The notes: generated by a model not told the origin, from the sequence alone. A stretch of 64,000 bases of DNA from Branchipolynoe longqiensis (GCA_030323885.1 JASIRB010002917.1:1-64000); one strand, 5' to 3'. Numbered from the stretch's first letter, positions 19,782 through 31,474 are shown. Made by a program: numbers and translations.

Positions 19782-22700
19782 GTTGGCACAACTAGTGGGT
19801 TAGCCGCTAATAGAACTAACTTTGCCACAACTAGTGGGTTAGCTGCTAATAGAACTAACTTTGCCACAACTAGTGGGTTAGCTGCTAATAGAACTAACTT
19901 TGCACAACTAGTGGGTTAGCTGCTAATAGAACTAACTTTGCAACAACTAGTGGGTTAGCTGCTAATAGAACTAACTTTGCCACAACTAGTGGGTTAGCTG
20001 CTAATAGAACTAACTTTGCCACAACTAGTGGGTTAGCTGCCAATAGAACTAACTTTGCAACAACTAGTGGGTTAGCTGCTAATAGAACTAACTTTGCCAC
20101 AACTAGTGGGTTAGCTGCTAATAGAACTAACTTTGCCACAACTAGTGGGTTAGCTGCTAATAGAACTAACTTTGCCACAACTAGTGGGTTAGCTGCTAAT
20201 AGAACTAACTTTGCCACAACTAGTGGGTTAGCTGCTAATAGAACTAACTTTGCCACAACTAGTGGGTTAGCTGCTAATAGAACTAACTTTGCCACAACTA
20301 GTGGGTTAGCTGCTAATAGAACTAACTCTACCACAACTAGTGGGTTAGTTGCTAATAGAGCTAACTTTGCCACAACTAGTGGGTTAGCTGCTAATAGAAC
20401 TAACTTTACCACAACTAGTGGGCTAGCTGCTAATAGAACTAACTTTGGCACAACTAGTGGGTTAGCTGCTAATAGAACTAACTTTACCACAACTAGTGGG
20501 TTAGCTGCTAATAGAACTTACTTTGCCACAACTAGTGGGTTAGCTGCTAATAGAGCTAACTTTGGCACAACTAGTGGGTTAGCCACTAATAGAACTAACT
20601 TTGGCACAACTAGTGGGTTAGCTGCTAATAGAACTAACTTTGGCACAACTAGTGGGTTAGCTGCTAATAGAACTAACTTTGCCACAACTAGTGGGTTAGC
20701 TGCTAATAGAACTAACTTTGGCACAACTAGTGGGTTAGCCACTAATAGAACTAACTTTGCCACAACTAGTGGGTTAGCTGCTAATAGAACTAACTTTGGC
20801 ACAACTAGTGGGTTAGCTGCTAATAGAACTAACTTTGCCACAACTAGTGGGTTAGCTGCTAATAGAACTAACTTTGGCACAACTAGTGGGTTAGCCACCA
20901 ATAGAACTAACTTTGCCACAACTAGTGGGTTAGCTGCTAATAGAACTAACTTTGGCACAACTAGTGGGTTAGCTGCTAATAGAACTAACTTTGCCACAAC
21001 TAGTGGGTTAGCTGCTAATAGAACTAACTTTGGCACAACTAGTGGGGTAGCTGCTAATAGAACTAACGTTGGCACAACTAGTGGGCTAGATGCTAATAGA
21101 ATTAACTTTGGCACAACTAGTGGGTTAGCTGCTAATAGAACTACCTTTGCACAACTAGTGGGTTAGCTGCTAATAGAACTAACTTTGCCACAAGTAGTGG
21201 GGTAGCTGCTAATAGAACTAACTTTACCACAACTAGTGGGTTAGCTGCTAATAGAGCTAACTTTGGCACAACTAGTGGGTTAGCTGCTAATAGAACTAAC
21301 TTTGCACAACTAGTGGGTTAGCCACTAATAGAACTAACTTTGGCACAACTAGTGGGTTAGCCACTAATAGAACTAACTTTGGCACAACTAGTGGGTTAGC
21401 TGCTAATAGAACTAACTTTGGCACAACTAGTGGGGTAGCCGCTAATAGAACTAACTTTGCCACAACTAGTGGGTTAGCTGTTAATAGAACTAACTTTGCC
21501 ACAACTAGTGGGTTAGCTGCTAATAGAACTAACTTTGCCACAACTAGTGGGTTAGCTGCTAATAGAGCTAACTTTGCCACAACTAGTGGGTTAGCTGCTA
21601 ATAGAACTAACTTTCCCACAACTAGTGGGTTAGCTGCTAATAGAACTAACTTTGCAACAACTAGTGGGTTAGCTGCTAATAGAACTAACTTTGCCACAAC
21701 TAGTGGGTTAGCTGCTAATAGAACTAACTTTGCCACAACTAGTGGGTTAGTCTAATAGAACTACTTCAAACTAGTGGGTTAGCTGCTAATAGAACTAACT
21801 TTGCAACAACTAGTGGGTTAGCTCTAATAGAACTACTTTGCCACAACTAGTGGGTTAGCTGCTAATAGAACTAACTTTGCCACAACTAGTGGGTTAGCTG
21901 CTAATAGAACTAACTTTGCCACAACTAGTGGGTTAGCTGCTAATAGAACTAACTTTGCCACAACTAGTGGGTTAGCTGCTAATAGAACTAACTTTGCACA
22001 ACTAGTGGGTTAGCTGCTAATAGAACTAACTTTGCACAACTAGTGGGTTAGCTGCTAATAGAACTAACTTTGGCACAACTAGTGGGTTAGCCGCTAATAG
22101 AACTAACTTTACCACAACTAGTGGGTTAGCTGCTAATAGAACTAACTTTGGCACAACTAGTGGGTTAGCTGCTAATAGAACTAACTTTGCCACAACTAGT
22201 GGGTTAGCTGCTAATAGAACTAACTTTGCCACAACTAGTGGGTTAGCTGCTAATAGAACTAACTTTACCACAACTAGTGGGTTAGCTGCTAATAGAGCTA
22301 ACTTTGGCACAACTAGTGGGTTAGCTGCTAATAGAACTAACTTTGCACAACTAGTGGGTTAGCCACTAATAGAACTAACTTTGGCACAACTAGTGGGTTA
22401 GCCACTAATAGAACTAACTTTGGCACAACTAGTGGGTTAGCTGCTAATAGAACTAACTTTGGCACAACTAGTGGGGTAGCCGCTAATAGAACTAACTTTG
22501 CCACAACTAGTGGGTTAGCTGTTAATAGAACTAACTTTGCCACAACTAGTGGGTTAGCTGCTAATAGAACTAACTTTGCCACAACTAGTGGGTTAGCTGC
22601 TAATAGAGCTAACTTTGCCACAACTAGTGGGTTAGCTGCTAATCGAACTAACATTCCCACAACTAGTGGGTTAGCTGCTAATAGAACTAACTTTGCAACA

Positions 22701-24818
22701 ACTAGTGGGTTAGCTGCTAATAGAACTAACTTTGCCACAACTAGTGGGTTAGCTGCTAATAGAACTAACTTTGCCACAACTAGTGGGTTAGCTGCTAATA
22801 GAACTAACCTTGCCACAACTAGTGGGTTAGCTGCTAATAGAACTAACTTTGCCACAACTAGTGGGTTAGCGCTATAGAACTAACTTGCCACACTAGTGGG
22901 TTAGCTGCTAATAGAACTAACTTTGCCACAACTAGTGGGTTAGCTGCTAATAGAACTAACTTTGCCACAACTAGTGGGTTAGCTGCTAATAGAACTAACT
23001 TTGCCACAACTAGTGGGTTAGCTGCTAATAGAACTAACTTTGCAACAACTAGTGGGTTAGCTGCTAATAGAACTAACTTTGCCACAACTAGTGGGTTAGC
23101 TGCTAATAGAACTAACTTTGCCACAACTAGTGGGTTAGCTGCTAATAGAACTAACTTTGCCACAACTAGTGGGTTAGCTGCTAATAGAACTAACTTTGGC
23201 ACAACTAGTGGGTTAGCTGCTAATAGAACTAACTTTGCCACAACTAGTGGGTTAGCTGCTAATAGAACTAACTTTGCCACAACTAGTGGGTTAGCTGCTA
23301 ATAGAACTAACTTTGCCACAACTAGTGGGTTAGCTGCTAATATAATAACTTTGCCAAACTAGTGGGTTAGTGCTAATAGAACTAATTTGCAAACTAGTGG
23401 GTTAGCTGCTAATAGAACTAACTTTGCCACAACTAGTGGGTTAGCTGCTAATAGAACTAACTTTGCCACAACTAGTGGGTTAGCTGCTAATAGAACTAAC
23501 TTTGCCACAACTAGTGGGTTAGCTGCTAATAGAACTAACTTTGCCACAACTAGTGGGTTAGCTGCTAATAGAACTAACTTTGCCACAACTAGTGGGTTAG
23601 CTGCTAATAGAACTAACTTTGCCACAACTAGTGGGTTAGCTGCTAATAGAACTAACTTTGCCACAACTAGTGGGTTAGCTGCTAATAGAACTAACTTTGC
23701 CACAACTAGTGGGTTAGCTGCTAATAGAACTAACTTTGCCACAACTAGTGGGTTAGCTGCTAATAGAACTAACTTTGCCACAACTAGTGGGTTAGCTGCT
23801 AATAGAACTAACTTTGGCACAACTAGTGGGTTAGCTGCTAATAGAACTAACTTTGCCACAACTAGTGGGTTAGCTGCTAATAGAACTAACTTTGCCACAA
23901 CTAGTGGGTTAGCTGCTAATAGAACTAACTTTGCCACAACTAGTGGGTTAGCTGCTAATAGAACTAACTTTACCACAACTAGTGGGTTAGCTGCTAATAG
24001 AGCTAACTTTGCCACAACTAGTGGGTTAGCTGCTAATAGAACTAACTTTGCCACAACTAGTGGGTTAGCTGCTAATAGAACTAACTTTGGCACAACTAGT
24101 GGGTTAGCTGCTAATAGAACTAACTTTGCCACAACTAGTGGGTTAGCTGCTAATAGAACTAACTTTGCCACAACTAGTGGGTTAGCTGCTAATAGAACTA
24201 ACTTTGCCAAACTAGTGGGTTAGCTGCTAATAGAACTAACTTTGCCACAACTAGTGGGTTAGCTGCTAATAGAACTAACTTTGCCACAACTAGTGGGTTA
24301 GCTGCTAATAGAACTAACTTTGCCACAACTAGTGGGTTAGCTGCTAATAGAACTAACTTTGCCACAACTAGTGGGTTAGCTGCTAATAGAACTAACTTTG
24401 CCACAACTAGTGGGTTAGCTGCTAATAGAACTAACTTTGCCACAACTAGTGGGTTAGCTGCTAATAGAGCTAACTTTGCCACAACTAGTTGGTTAGCTGC
24501 TAATAGAACTAACTTTGCCACAACTAGTGGGTTAGCTGCTAATAGAACTAACTTTGCAACAACTAGTGGGTTAGCTGCTAATAGAACTAACTTTGCCACA
24601 ACTAGTGGGTTAGCTGCTAATAGAACAACCTTTGGCACAACTAGTGGGTGAGCTGCTAATAGAACTAACTTTGCACAACTAGTGGGTTAGCTGCTAATAG
24701 AACTAACTTTGCCACAACTAGTGGGTTAGCTGCTAATAGAACTAACTTTGCAACAACTAGTGGGTTAGCTGCTAATAGAACTAACTTTGCCACAACTAGT
24801 GGGTTAGCTGCTGATAGA
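19782..24818. repeat. 39-bp minisatellite, about 129 units
   Basis: The unit ACAACTAGTGGGTTAGCTGC-TAATAGAACTAACTTTGCC repeats head to tail for 5.04 kb, with GCC/GGC/ACC/GCA and GCTGCT/GCCACT variants. Because 39 is a multiple of three and no common variant makes a stop, one plus frame (13-residue unit TTSGLAANRTNFA) and one minus frame (unit LVLLAANPLVVAK) are open for up to about 280 codons. They break only where a unit has lost bases. I treat these frames as a by-product of the repeat: no splice context, unique sequence or start supports a protein. Each unit holds the 11-base palindrome TTAGCTGCTAA and an ACTAGT site. Confidence 0.95.
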
Positions 24819-25017
24819 GCGTGGGCAAGCCTGACTGTGTTCAGCGACCCGTGAGCCAACTTCTTTCTCACACGTGTGTCAGGTGAGAGGAGATGCAATC
24901 AGGATGGCCGATTTAAGAAGTGACCGAGGAGTGGGGTGGTATGTGTGTGCGCGTGTACGCGTGTGTGTAGGTCACGAGCTTTGGGGTAGTCGCCACATGT
25001 GAATATTACAGACTATA
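24819..25017. other. Right flank of the minisatellite
   Basis: Unique-looking DNA with a GTGTGTGCGCGTGTACGCGT purine-pyrimidine stretch near 24943. No gene seen. Confidence 0.4.
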
Positions 25018-25366
25018 TTAAAGCTGCATAGTCTGATGAAATATCAAATTTTCAAAACCAATTATCTAGATTTGATTTGACATATCTAACTTAAATAGTG
25101 ATGCACTTATTAAACATTTGTTTCTGTGTAGAAGGCAATATTGAGTCAATTTAACAGAACCTATTACTGCAGAAGTCTATGGTGTCAGTGTTTTGGCAAG
25201 CCTGCCAAAACTAATTTTCCATGTTTGCACTCAAAATATCTAAAAAGTTTACCATTAAAATTAAAATAACGCTGAACTGATGTAAAATAGATACTAGTAA
25301 TTGATCTAATATATTTATCTCAGAAAAAATACACAAATTCAAAACCATCGGACTATGCAACTTTAA
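25018..25366. mobile_element. TTAA-flanked MITE, complete copy
   Basis: TTAA lies on both sides (25018-25021 and 25363-25366). The inner ends read AGCTGCATAGTCTGATGA on the left, and CATCGGACTATGCAACT on the right, with mirrored TTTTGAA just inside. The 341-bp body has no open frame of note. A diverged relative with the same internal order lies at 46435-46765 and another at about 38570-38800. Confidence 0.75.
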
Positions 25367-25708
25367 ACTCATATTATCCAGAAGCAACAACAACAAATGA
25401 AGAATAGGAAAAGCTAAATCAACACAGTATAAACCGAATTAAAAATGAAAGAAGACACCCAACAAAGACAGCCACGTGTCACCGCTTAGCGTTTGAAATC
25501 AGCCATTTAAATTGCTCCTGAATGGAGCTAGAACTTAGCATGTATACTTACAGGTGCTCAGTTTATAAAATCAAAAAAAAATATTAAAAAATACAAGAAC
25601 ATTGTGTAAAATTCTCCGATTAAGTGTATATTGAATATCGAGATGGCTAAATATGAAACTGTACTCCCTTTATAAGGCTCACACCAGGGGGGGGGGGGGG
25701 ACAATGCG
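25367..25708. other. No gene recognised
   Basis: AT-rich, with a G14 run at 25687-25700. The 63-codon minus frame at 25558-25749 lacks motifs. Confidence 0.4.
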
Positions 25709-25802
25709 CAATCCTTCCCCCTTATCTCACCCAGACACATGGTCACCACATGTTATCTAAGCCCATGATAGCTGGGTGGTGGGAGGAGGGCTGAGTCCTT
25801 AA

Positions 25803-26990
25803 TGTAGCTGTCACACTACGACGACAAGGGTCGACGACAGCCCAACGAGTTGGATTTTGTGAAAACCCGACGACAAATGCAAATTCGGGCCAAGTTGGAC
25901 GACAATCGGACGACATCCGGACGACAGACCGACGACATCGGGATGACAGACGGGACGACAGTGTCTGTGTGTGTGTGTCTGTGACTCTGTGTCTCTGTGT
26001 GTGTCTCTATGTGTGTGTCTGTGTCTCTGTGTGTGTCTGTGTGTGTGTGACTCTGTGTCTCTGTGTGTGTCTCTATGTGTGTGTCTGTGTCTCTGTGTCT
26101 GTGTGTCTCTGTGTGTGTCTCTGTGTTTCTGTGTGTGTGTCTCTGTGTGTTTATCTGTGTGTGTGTCTCTGTGTGTGTGACTCTGTGTCTCTGTGTGTCT
26201 CTATGTGTGTATCTGTATCTCTGTGTGTCTCGATGTGTGTGTCTGTGTGTGTGACTCTGTGTCTCTATGTGTGTGTCTGTGTGTGTGTGTCTCTGTGTGT
26301 CTCTATGTGTGTGTCTGTGTCTCTGTGTGATACACAGAGACACACACAGAGACACACCACAGAGACACACACAGAGACACACAGAGACACAGACACATAC
26401 AGAGACACACACACAGACACACACAGAGACACCCACACAGACACAGATACACACACAGAGACACAGAGACACAGACACAGAGACACACACACACAGACAC
26501 ACACAGAGAGACACACACAGACACAAAGAGACACACAGACACAGATACACACACAGAGACACACACAGACACAGAGACACACACAGACACAGAGATACAC
26601 ACACAGAGACACAGAGACACACACAGAGAGACACAGACACACACATAGACACACATACAGCTGCTATGGAGAGAGAAGCGACGACAGCTTAGCGACAAAG
26701 ACGACACCTTAACGGCAAAGACGACACCGTAACGACACCGTAACGACACCGTAGCGACATGCGAACAACATCGGCTGTCGTCGGGTGTCGTCGAACTTTT
26801 TCAACAGACCCAAAACGCCGACGACAACCGACGACAACCCGGCGACAGTCACGAAAGTGGAGCTGTCGCGGAGGTGTCGCGGCGACATCCGAACGACACC
26901 GTAACGACACCGTAGCGACACCCGACGACAGACCAAAACTCCAAGTCGTTGGACTGTCGTCGGCCTTGTCGTCGTAGTGTGACAGCTACA
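25803..26990. mobile_element. Harbinger-type non-autonomous element with a giant GTGTCT hairpin
   Basis: The ends are TGTAGCTGTCACACTACGAC and its mirror GTCGTAGTGTGACAGCTACA. TAA on the left and TTA on the right are compatible with the TWA target of PIF/Harbinger. Subterminal DNA is full of CGACGACA and CGTAACGACACCGTA words in mirrored order. The centre (25961-26655) is a GTGTCT-type array followed by the complementary AGACAC array. The long open frames on both strands here are simple-sequence artefacts, not genes. No transposase is present. Confidence 0.75.
25961..26655. repeat. Inverted microsatellite: GTGTCT array facing an AGACAC array
   Basis: The left arm (about 25961-26327) is built of GTGTGTCT/GTCTCTGT words and the right arm (about 26331-26655) of their complements. 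Only a short GATACAC transition near 26328-26334 separates them. The two arms could pair into a hairpin of more than 300 bp. Confidence 0.9.
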
Positions 26991-27312
26991 TTAGCCAATC
27001 CTTCCCCCTTATCTCACCCAGCCACACGGTCACCACATGTTATGTAAGCCCATGATAGCCAGCTGGTGGCCAAGGCTGGGTGGGAGGGGGGGGGGGGGTG
27101 AGGCCTTAAAGCAGCCAATTAGAATGTCTATCGCATCCACTGTTGCATGTATATAAACTGAATAAAACTAAGCATCAGGATCATTATCTACCTACACTTC
27201 TGCTGGTGCTGGACTCGAATCGTGTGTTGTGTCATTGTGTGTCTCTACTATGGGGTAAGCTCTGCTATATAATTCATACACATAGAAGATATAAAAAGAA
27301 AGGGGGGGGGGC

Positions 27313-27430
27313 ATGCAGGATAGTATGCCTTATGCAGGATAGTATGCCTTATGCAGGATAGAATACCTTATGCTGGATATTATGCCTTATGCAGGATAGT
27401 ATGCCTTATGCAGGATATTATGCCTTATGA
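27313..27430 (+). repeat. 19-bp tandem repeat, six copies
   Basis: Unit TGCAGGATAGTATGCCTTA repeated six times with small changes (for example TGCTGGATATTATGCCTTA). It is preceded by a G10 run at 27302-27311. Confidence 0.9.
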
Positions 27431-28267
27431 ACTGCACGTGGTAGGGCATTCTGGCCGTGTAGTGCAGTATCACTAATAACATGAGTAACCATAAGAATAG
27501 ATAACCATAACCCTCGCGTGTAATGAACGTGTTGACACCGTGAGCTGTGTGATGGAACTGTATATTTACAAACCCCTTTCCCGGCACCCTTTAGTCATGA
27601 CGTCATCGTGACCTCTGACATGGATACATAACATCTCCTTTTCATAGGTATACTAAAATTAACATGAATGACCTTAGGTCTCTTCCTTATAAATTTAAGT
27701 GACTAAGCGTTTCTTAATTTATTACATTTCTGCCCCCCCCCCCCCCCCCCCTTGTGAACATCTTACAGTATCTTAACGTATGTGTGTTTCATGCTTAATT
27801 AGAGTTATACCCCAACATACATGTTCATGCTCTGCGAAAGACCACGGAACGTATGTGTATACATCTAGACATTTATGCAATTATAACCTTATTATTACGT
27901 TTATTATTATGGAACTATGTTAAGCCTAACATATTATATACTTATCTGTAACACTAGGCATGTATTGTGTACGGGTATATACATATATACACGTACATTA
28001 TGAAACATATACATTACATTATTATGACTATACCATGTTAAGCCTAAAATATTACTTACTGATTTGTAACATTAATCATATCTTGTGTACGGTAAGATAT
28101 ATATATATATATATATATTACTAACATATATATATATTACTAACATATATATATATATTACTAACATCTTACATTAAATTATTTTGACTATACCTGCACT
28201 TATATGGCAACAAATAATTTCATGTCAAGTATAATTATGTTACCCTTAAGTCTAATGCACAACTGAG
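27431..28267 (-). mobile_element. Probable 3' untranslated region and 3' LTR of gypsy copy D
   Basis: Downstream (minus strand) of the copy D polyprotein end come about 460 bp of AT-rich DNA with an internal duplication (GTTAAGCCTAA near 27920 and 28033). A G19 run follows (read as C19 at 27735-27751), which is a plausible polypurine tract. The next DNA contains ATGACGTCATGAC, as the other LTRs contain ATGACGTCATGG. No matching 5' LTR is present, so the LTR limits are not defined and this call is inference. Confidence 0.4.
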
Positions 28268-28473
28268 CTATGAATAACCCAATCTGTTTGTTGGGTTAAT
28301 TCGTCTACCGTATCTCATTATGTATGTCTTGTTGTTCGCTTTGTTATTTTCGCCTTGTGCATGTTGTCTGTCTGATTTCCATCGCATGGGTGTATTTATG
28401 TTTGATGTATGTGTTTTTTCCGTGGGACATTTATAAATGAATTTTCGGTTTCGATGCAATATGTTATTGTCAC
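28268..28473 (-). pseudogene. Gypsy copy D polyprotein, C-terminal end
   Basis: This is the last 60-70 residues of the copy D integrase region on the minus strand, ending at a stop at 28268. It continues the piece ending at 35111: the 5-bp GTCAC at 28469-28473 is repeated at 35106-35110, on the two sides of copy B. The residues are basic (RNRKFIYKC, RWKSDRQHAQGENNKANN) with no further domain visible. Confidence 0.7.
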
Positions 28474-28664
28474 TGTGATATATACGTAATAGACGTATAG
28501 GTGTTTGGCTAATATATGTTAACGAGATGCAGAGTTTGAGACAAAGGAATATGCTAATGAGATGACGTCATGGAAAGTTTAGCCGGCGGGCTAAGCGAGC
28601 CCTAGGCCGTGAATAAACCATTCAGTATCCAGAAGTCAAAGTGTTCAGACGTCGTACTTTCACA
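28474..28664 (+). repeat. 5' LTR of gypsy copy B
   Basis: 191 bp, TGTGATATATACG to TACTTTCACA, containing GATGACGTCATGG (near 28561) and AATAAA (about 28613). The primer site TGGTGTCAGGTGAGGA follows at 28665. Confidence 0.9.
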
Positions 28665-28683
28665 TGGTGTCAGGTGAGGAAGA

Positions 28684-29910
28684 ATGCCACCCGCTAATAC
28701 GTTGCCGGGGTTGCGGCCGCCTGGTCAGCTTGTCCTCATCCACAATGCGAGATCAAACTGGAAAACATGGATCAGAGCATATGATATTTACGCTACTGCG
28801 GCAGGTGTCGTATTGAAGACAGAACGAGTGCAATGCTGCATCTTTCTTCACGTTGCTGGCGAGGAGGCTCAGAAGGTTTTCGCCAATATGGATATCGCTC
28901 TCGCTGCTTACGGAGGCGTTTCGGATTTACTGTATTGGTAAATGCAGTCTCATTATCACACGATATAAGTTTAATTCACATAATCAAGCTACGGAATATA
29001 TGGCTACATACATTACGGCGTTGAGAGACAAGGTGAAGGATTGTGAATATGGTACGGTGGAGGAGTCGCTGTTGCGCGATCGGATTGTGGCTGGCGTAAA
29101 GAGTGTGAACTTACGGAACAAGTTGCTTCAAACTACGGAGTTAACGTTGGGAAAATGTGTTAGTATGTCTGAAATGAGTGAATTTAGTTCAGATCTGTTG
29201 GAGAACACCAAATCAGACGTGGAAAGTAAGGAGATTGATTTCATTCGGAACTATGCTAATGCACATACCGGTGCACCATCTTGGAAATCACCATCTTGGA
29301 ATGCCGGCGGTGCCGGTGCTGGAGAGTTCAAGATCTGCTGCCAGAACTGTGGATATGAACACCGCCGGGGAGTCTGCCCATCGAAAGGAAAGGCTTGCAT
29401 AGCCTGTAAGAAGATCGGGCACTTCGGTAAGGTCTGCAGGAGGAGGCTGGGCAGGGTCAATGAGCTTACCATGGAAGAGCCCGACCCTCACAATGCTGAG
29501 CAAGACCCGGATCCGGCGGAGGTCAACGTGCTGGCAACGGATCTGTTCGTCGGTGCCGTCGACCATGGTGCCGGTCAGGATGCCGAGCTGTGGCACGTGA
29601 TCGTTTTGGTGAACGGTTGTCCTGTCAAGTTCAAGCTCGACACCAGTTCGGAGGCGAACGTACTGCCGAGGTACGTCTTCGACAGAGTTGCTCTGGGGCG
29701 GCTGACGAATACCAGGTGTTCGTTGGTGACGTTCTCCGGTCACCGGATCACTCCTGAGGGGGAGGCGCTGCTGGACGTCAACGACAGAGTGCTCAAGTTC
29801 CAAGTGGTGCCGGATTGTCAGCCTATTTTGCGCAAGCAGGCTTGTGTGACTTTGAACCTGCTGGTGCGTGTGGATGAGGTGCACTGCGCTGTGCCGACGA
29901 ACATTTCCAC
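28684..29910 (+). pseudogene. Gag-protease of gypsy copy B
   Basis: The ATG at 28684 follows the primer site. A small indel near 28905-28915 moves the frame: the first frame closes at 28941 and the rest runs in the frame 28853-29929. Intact zinc knuckles are seen near 29338-29430 (CQNCGYEHRRGVC and CIACKKIGHFGKVC). The protease motif reads LDTSSEAN near 29638 instead of DTG, which should abolish catalysis. The frame ends just after a large deletion joins protease-linker sequence to the RNase H end. Confidence 0.8.
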
Positions 29911-30453
29911 AAGCCGTTGGTGGCGATAATGCAGAAGCCAATTCATAAACCTTCGGCTAAAATGCAGAGGATGCGATTGCAAAATTACAATATTCAGCTA
30001 TGTCATGTGAAGGGTTCTTTGATGTTTTTTGCAGACACGTTGTCCAGGGCGCATAGCGTCAAAGTAGGTCATGATAGCCTGTTCGATGACATGTTCTGCG
30101 TTGCCGCAGTGGTCATGCAGTCATCGAGTTTGTTGAGTAAGATTGTCGATGAGTATGAGAAGGATGTGTCCATGTCCATGTTGATATCACACATTGAAGA
30201 TGGGTGGGACACTACACGCATACAGACACCACCGTGTCTGAGACAATACATCCCATATAAACACGACTTAACGATAGAAAACAATCTTGTAATGAATGGC
30301 AATCGGGTGGTGCTTCCTCCGGGTCTTCGTGGTGAAATGATAGAGGCATTACATGAGACACACCTAGGTGTGACAAAGTCCAAACAGTTGGCGCATGACT
30401 GTATGTTTTGGCCGAATATGAATAAGCAAATTGAAGATAAGGTCAGTCGGTGT
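29905..30453 (+). pseudogene. RNase H end and integrase zinc domain of copy B
   Basis: After the deletion the frame carries the last part of RNase H (KPIHKPSAKMQRMRLQNYN, then FFADTLSRAHS near 30030). The integrase HHCC domain follows: HETHLGVTKSKQLAHD near 30355, FWPNMNKQIEDKVSRC, cut within the zinc-binding cysteine pair by the 5' LTR of copy C at about 30454. Comparison with copies A and C implies loss of roughly 1.4 kb containing all RT catalytic blocks. Confidence 0.75.
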
Positions 30454-30605
30454 TGTTATGTATGTCGTTATCTACGGTACCGTGGCGCAGCAGCCGGGAC
30501 CGGCACAGAGTGGAGGAACCAGTGTAGTTGTACCGCGAGGCTGAATAAAGCATTAAGTAACTAGACCTCAACGTGTGCAGTTGTTGATTGCTTAATCACA
30601 TTACA
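30454..30605 (+). repeat. 5' LTR of gypsy copy C
   Basis: About 152 bp with TG..CA ends; AATAAA lies at 30544. The left edge could also be 30451 because of a TGTTGT ambiguity. Confidence 0.7.
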
Positions 30606-30634
30606 TGGTGTCAGACGTGGAACCTTAGACGGAC

Positions 30635-31470
30635 ATGTCGCTACCAGGATTGAAGCCTCCCGGGCCGTTGAACTTAGAAGAAAACATACCGGCAAACTGG
30701 AAAACATGACTGCATGCTTTAAACATATATGCTACGGCGGCAGGAGTACAGATGAGGAGCAAGAAGGTGCAATGTTCTGTATTTTTACATGTGGCCGGCA
30801 CAGAAGTGCAGAAAGTGCATCAGGTGATGAACGTTACTGCAGCCGATAGGGAGAAACTTCAACCATTAAAGGAGGCATTTCGGGTCTACTGTGAGGGGAA
30901 GACTAACATCACAGTCACCCGTTACAAATTTAACACATACAACCAGGGACAGGAATCCATGGACACGTACATACGCGAGTTGAAGCACAGAGTTGGCCTC
31001 TGTGAATACGATGTTCTAGAGGATTCCCTGCTACGGGACCGACTGGTCAGCGGGATCCGATGCGACAAACTGAGGGACCGATTACTACAGACCCCGAAGC
31101 TAAACCCTACCAGTCTGCGAGGAGATGTGCCGTCTAAGCGAACACCAAGCCAAACAACTGATGAATGGAAACACAGCCGACTACACGCTAGATGCCATAC
31201 AACAACGCGGATCAGCCAGGCGACGGATCCAATCATCGGGATCAAACGAACAATACTACAGACGATCAGCCGGAAGAGGCGCTCAACAGAGCAGGAATGT
31301 GAATAACCAGCCGAAATGTGGCTGGTGCGGCTACTCGCACCGCCGCGACCGTGAGTCGTGCCCTGCTAGAGGCAAGACGTGTGACGTATGCAAAAAACTC
31401 GGACATTTCGCAAAGGTATGCCGAGGGAGAACCGCCGCAGTGAACGAAATTACAACGGGCGACAACGAGG
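30635..31470 (+). pseudogene. Gag of gypsy copy C
   Basis: The ATG at 30635 opens MSLPGLKPPG, matching the start of gag in copies A and B (LPGLRPPGQL). A TGA near 30707 replaces the Trp of the NWKTW motif. The capsid region continues to about 31105, where an indel shifts the frame; the nucleocapsid part resumes in another frame with CGWCGYSHRRDRESC near 31319 and CDVCKKLGHFAKVC near 31381. Its role would be particle formation. Confidence 0.75.
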
Positions 31471-31474
31471 ACGA

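Larger units (their letters stand above)
25709..27112 (+). repeat. Tandem pair of about 95-120 bp split by a Harbinger-type element
   Basis: CAATCCTTCCCCCTTATCTC, then TGGTCACCACATGTTAT and AAGCCCATGATAGC occur at 25709-25802 and again at 26996-27112. The DNA element at 25803-26990 lies exactly between them. Confidence 0.75.

Noticed and set aside
19782..24818. CRISPR array
   Set aside because: Units are contiguous without unique spacers, in a eukaryotic setting.
19782..24818. Telomeric or subtelomeric repeat because each unit has GGGTTAG
   Set aside because: Only one heptamer per 39 bp and no TTAGGG tandem; the match is likely incidental.
19894..24898. Hydrophobic and sequon-containing repeat proteins in the minisatellite
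   Set aside because: Both strands are open because the 39-bp unit is a multiple of three and lacks stops. No unique exon, promoter or splice site supports a gene.
25816..26749. Long open frames on both strands rich in cysteine, valine and serine or in threonine and histidine
   Set aside because: They are translations of GTGTCT/AGACAC microsatellite in a hairpin element; codon content is set by the repeat, not by selection.
27120..27262. Promoter or LTR with TATATAAAC and AATAAA words, followed by a primer-site-like GGTGCTGGACTCGAAT
   Set aside because: No second LTR, TG..CA ends or coding body could be found nearby.
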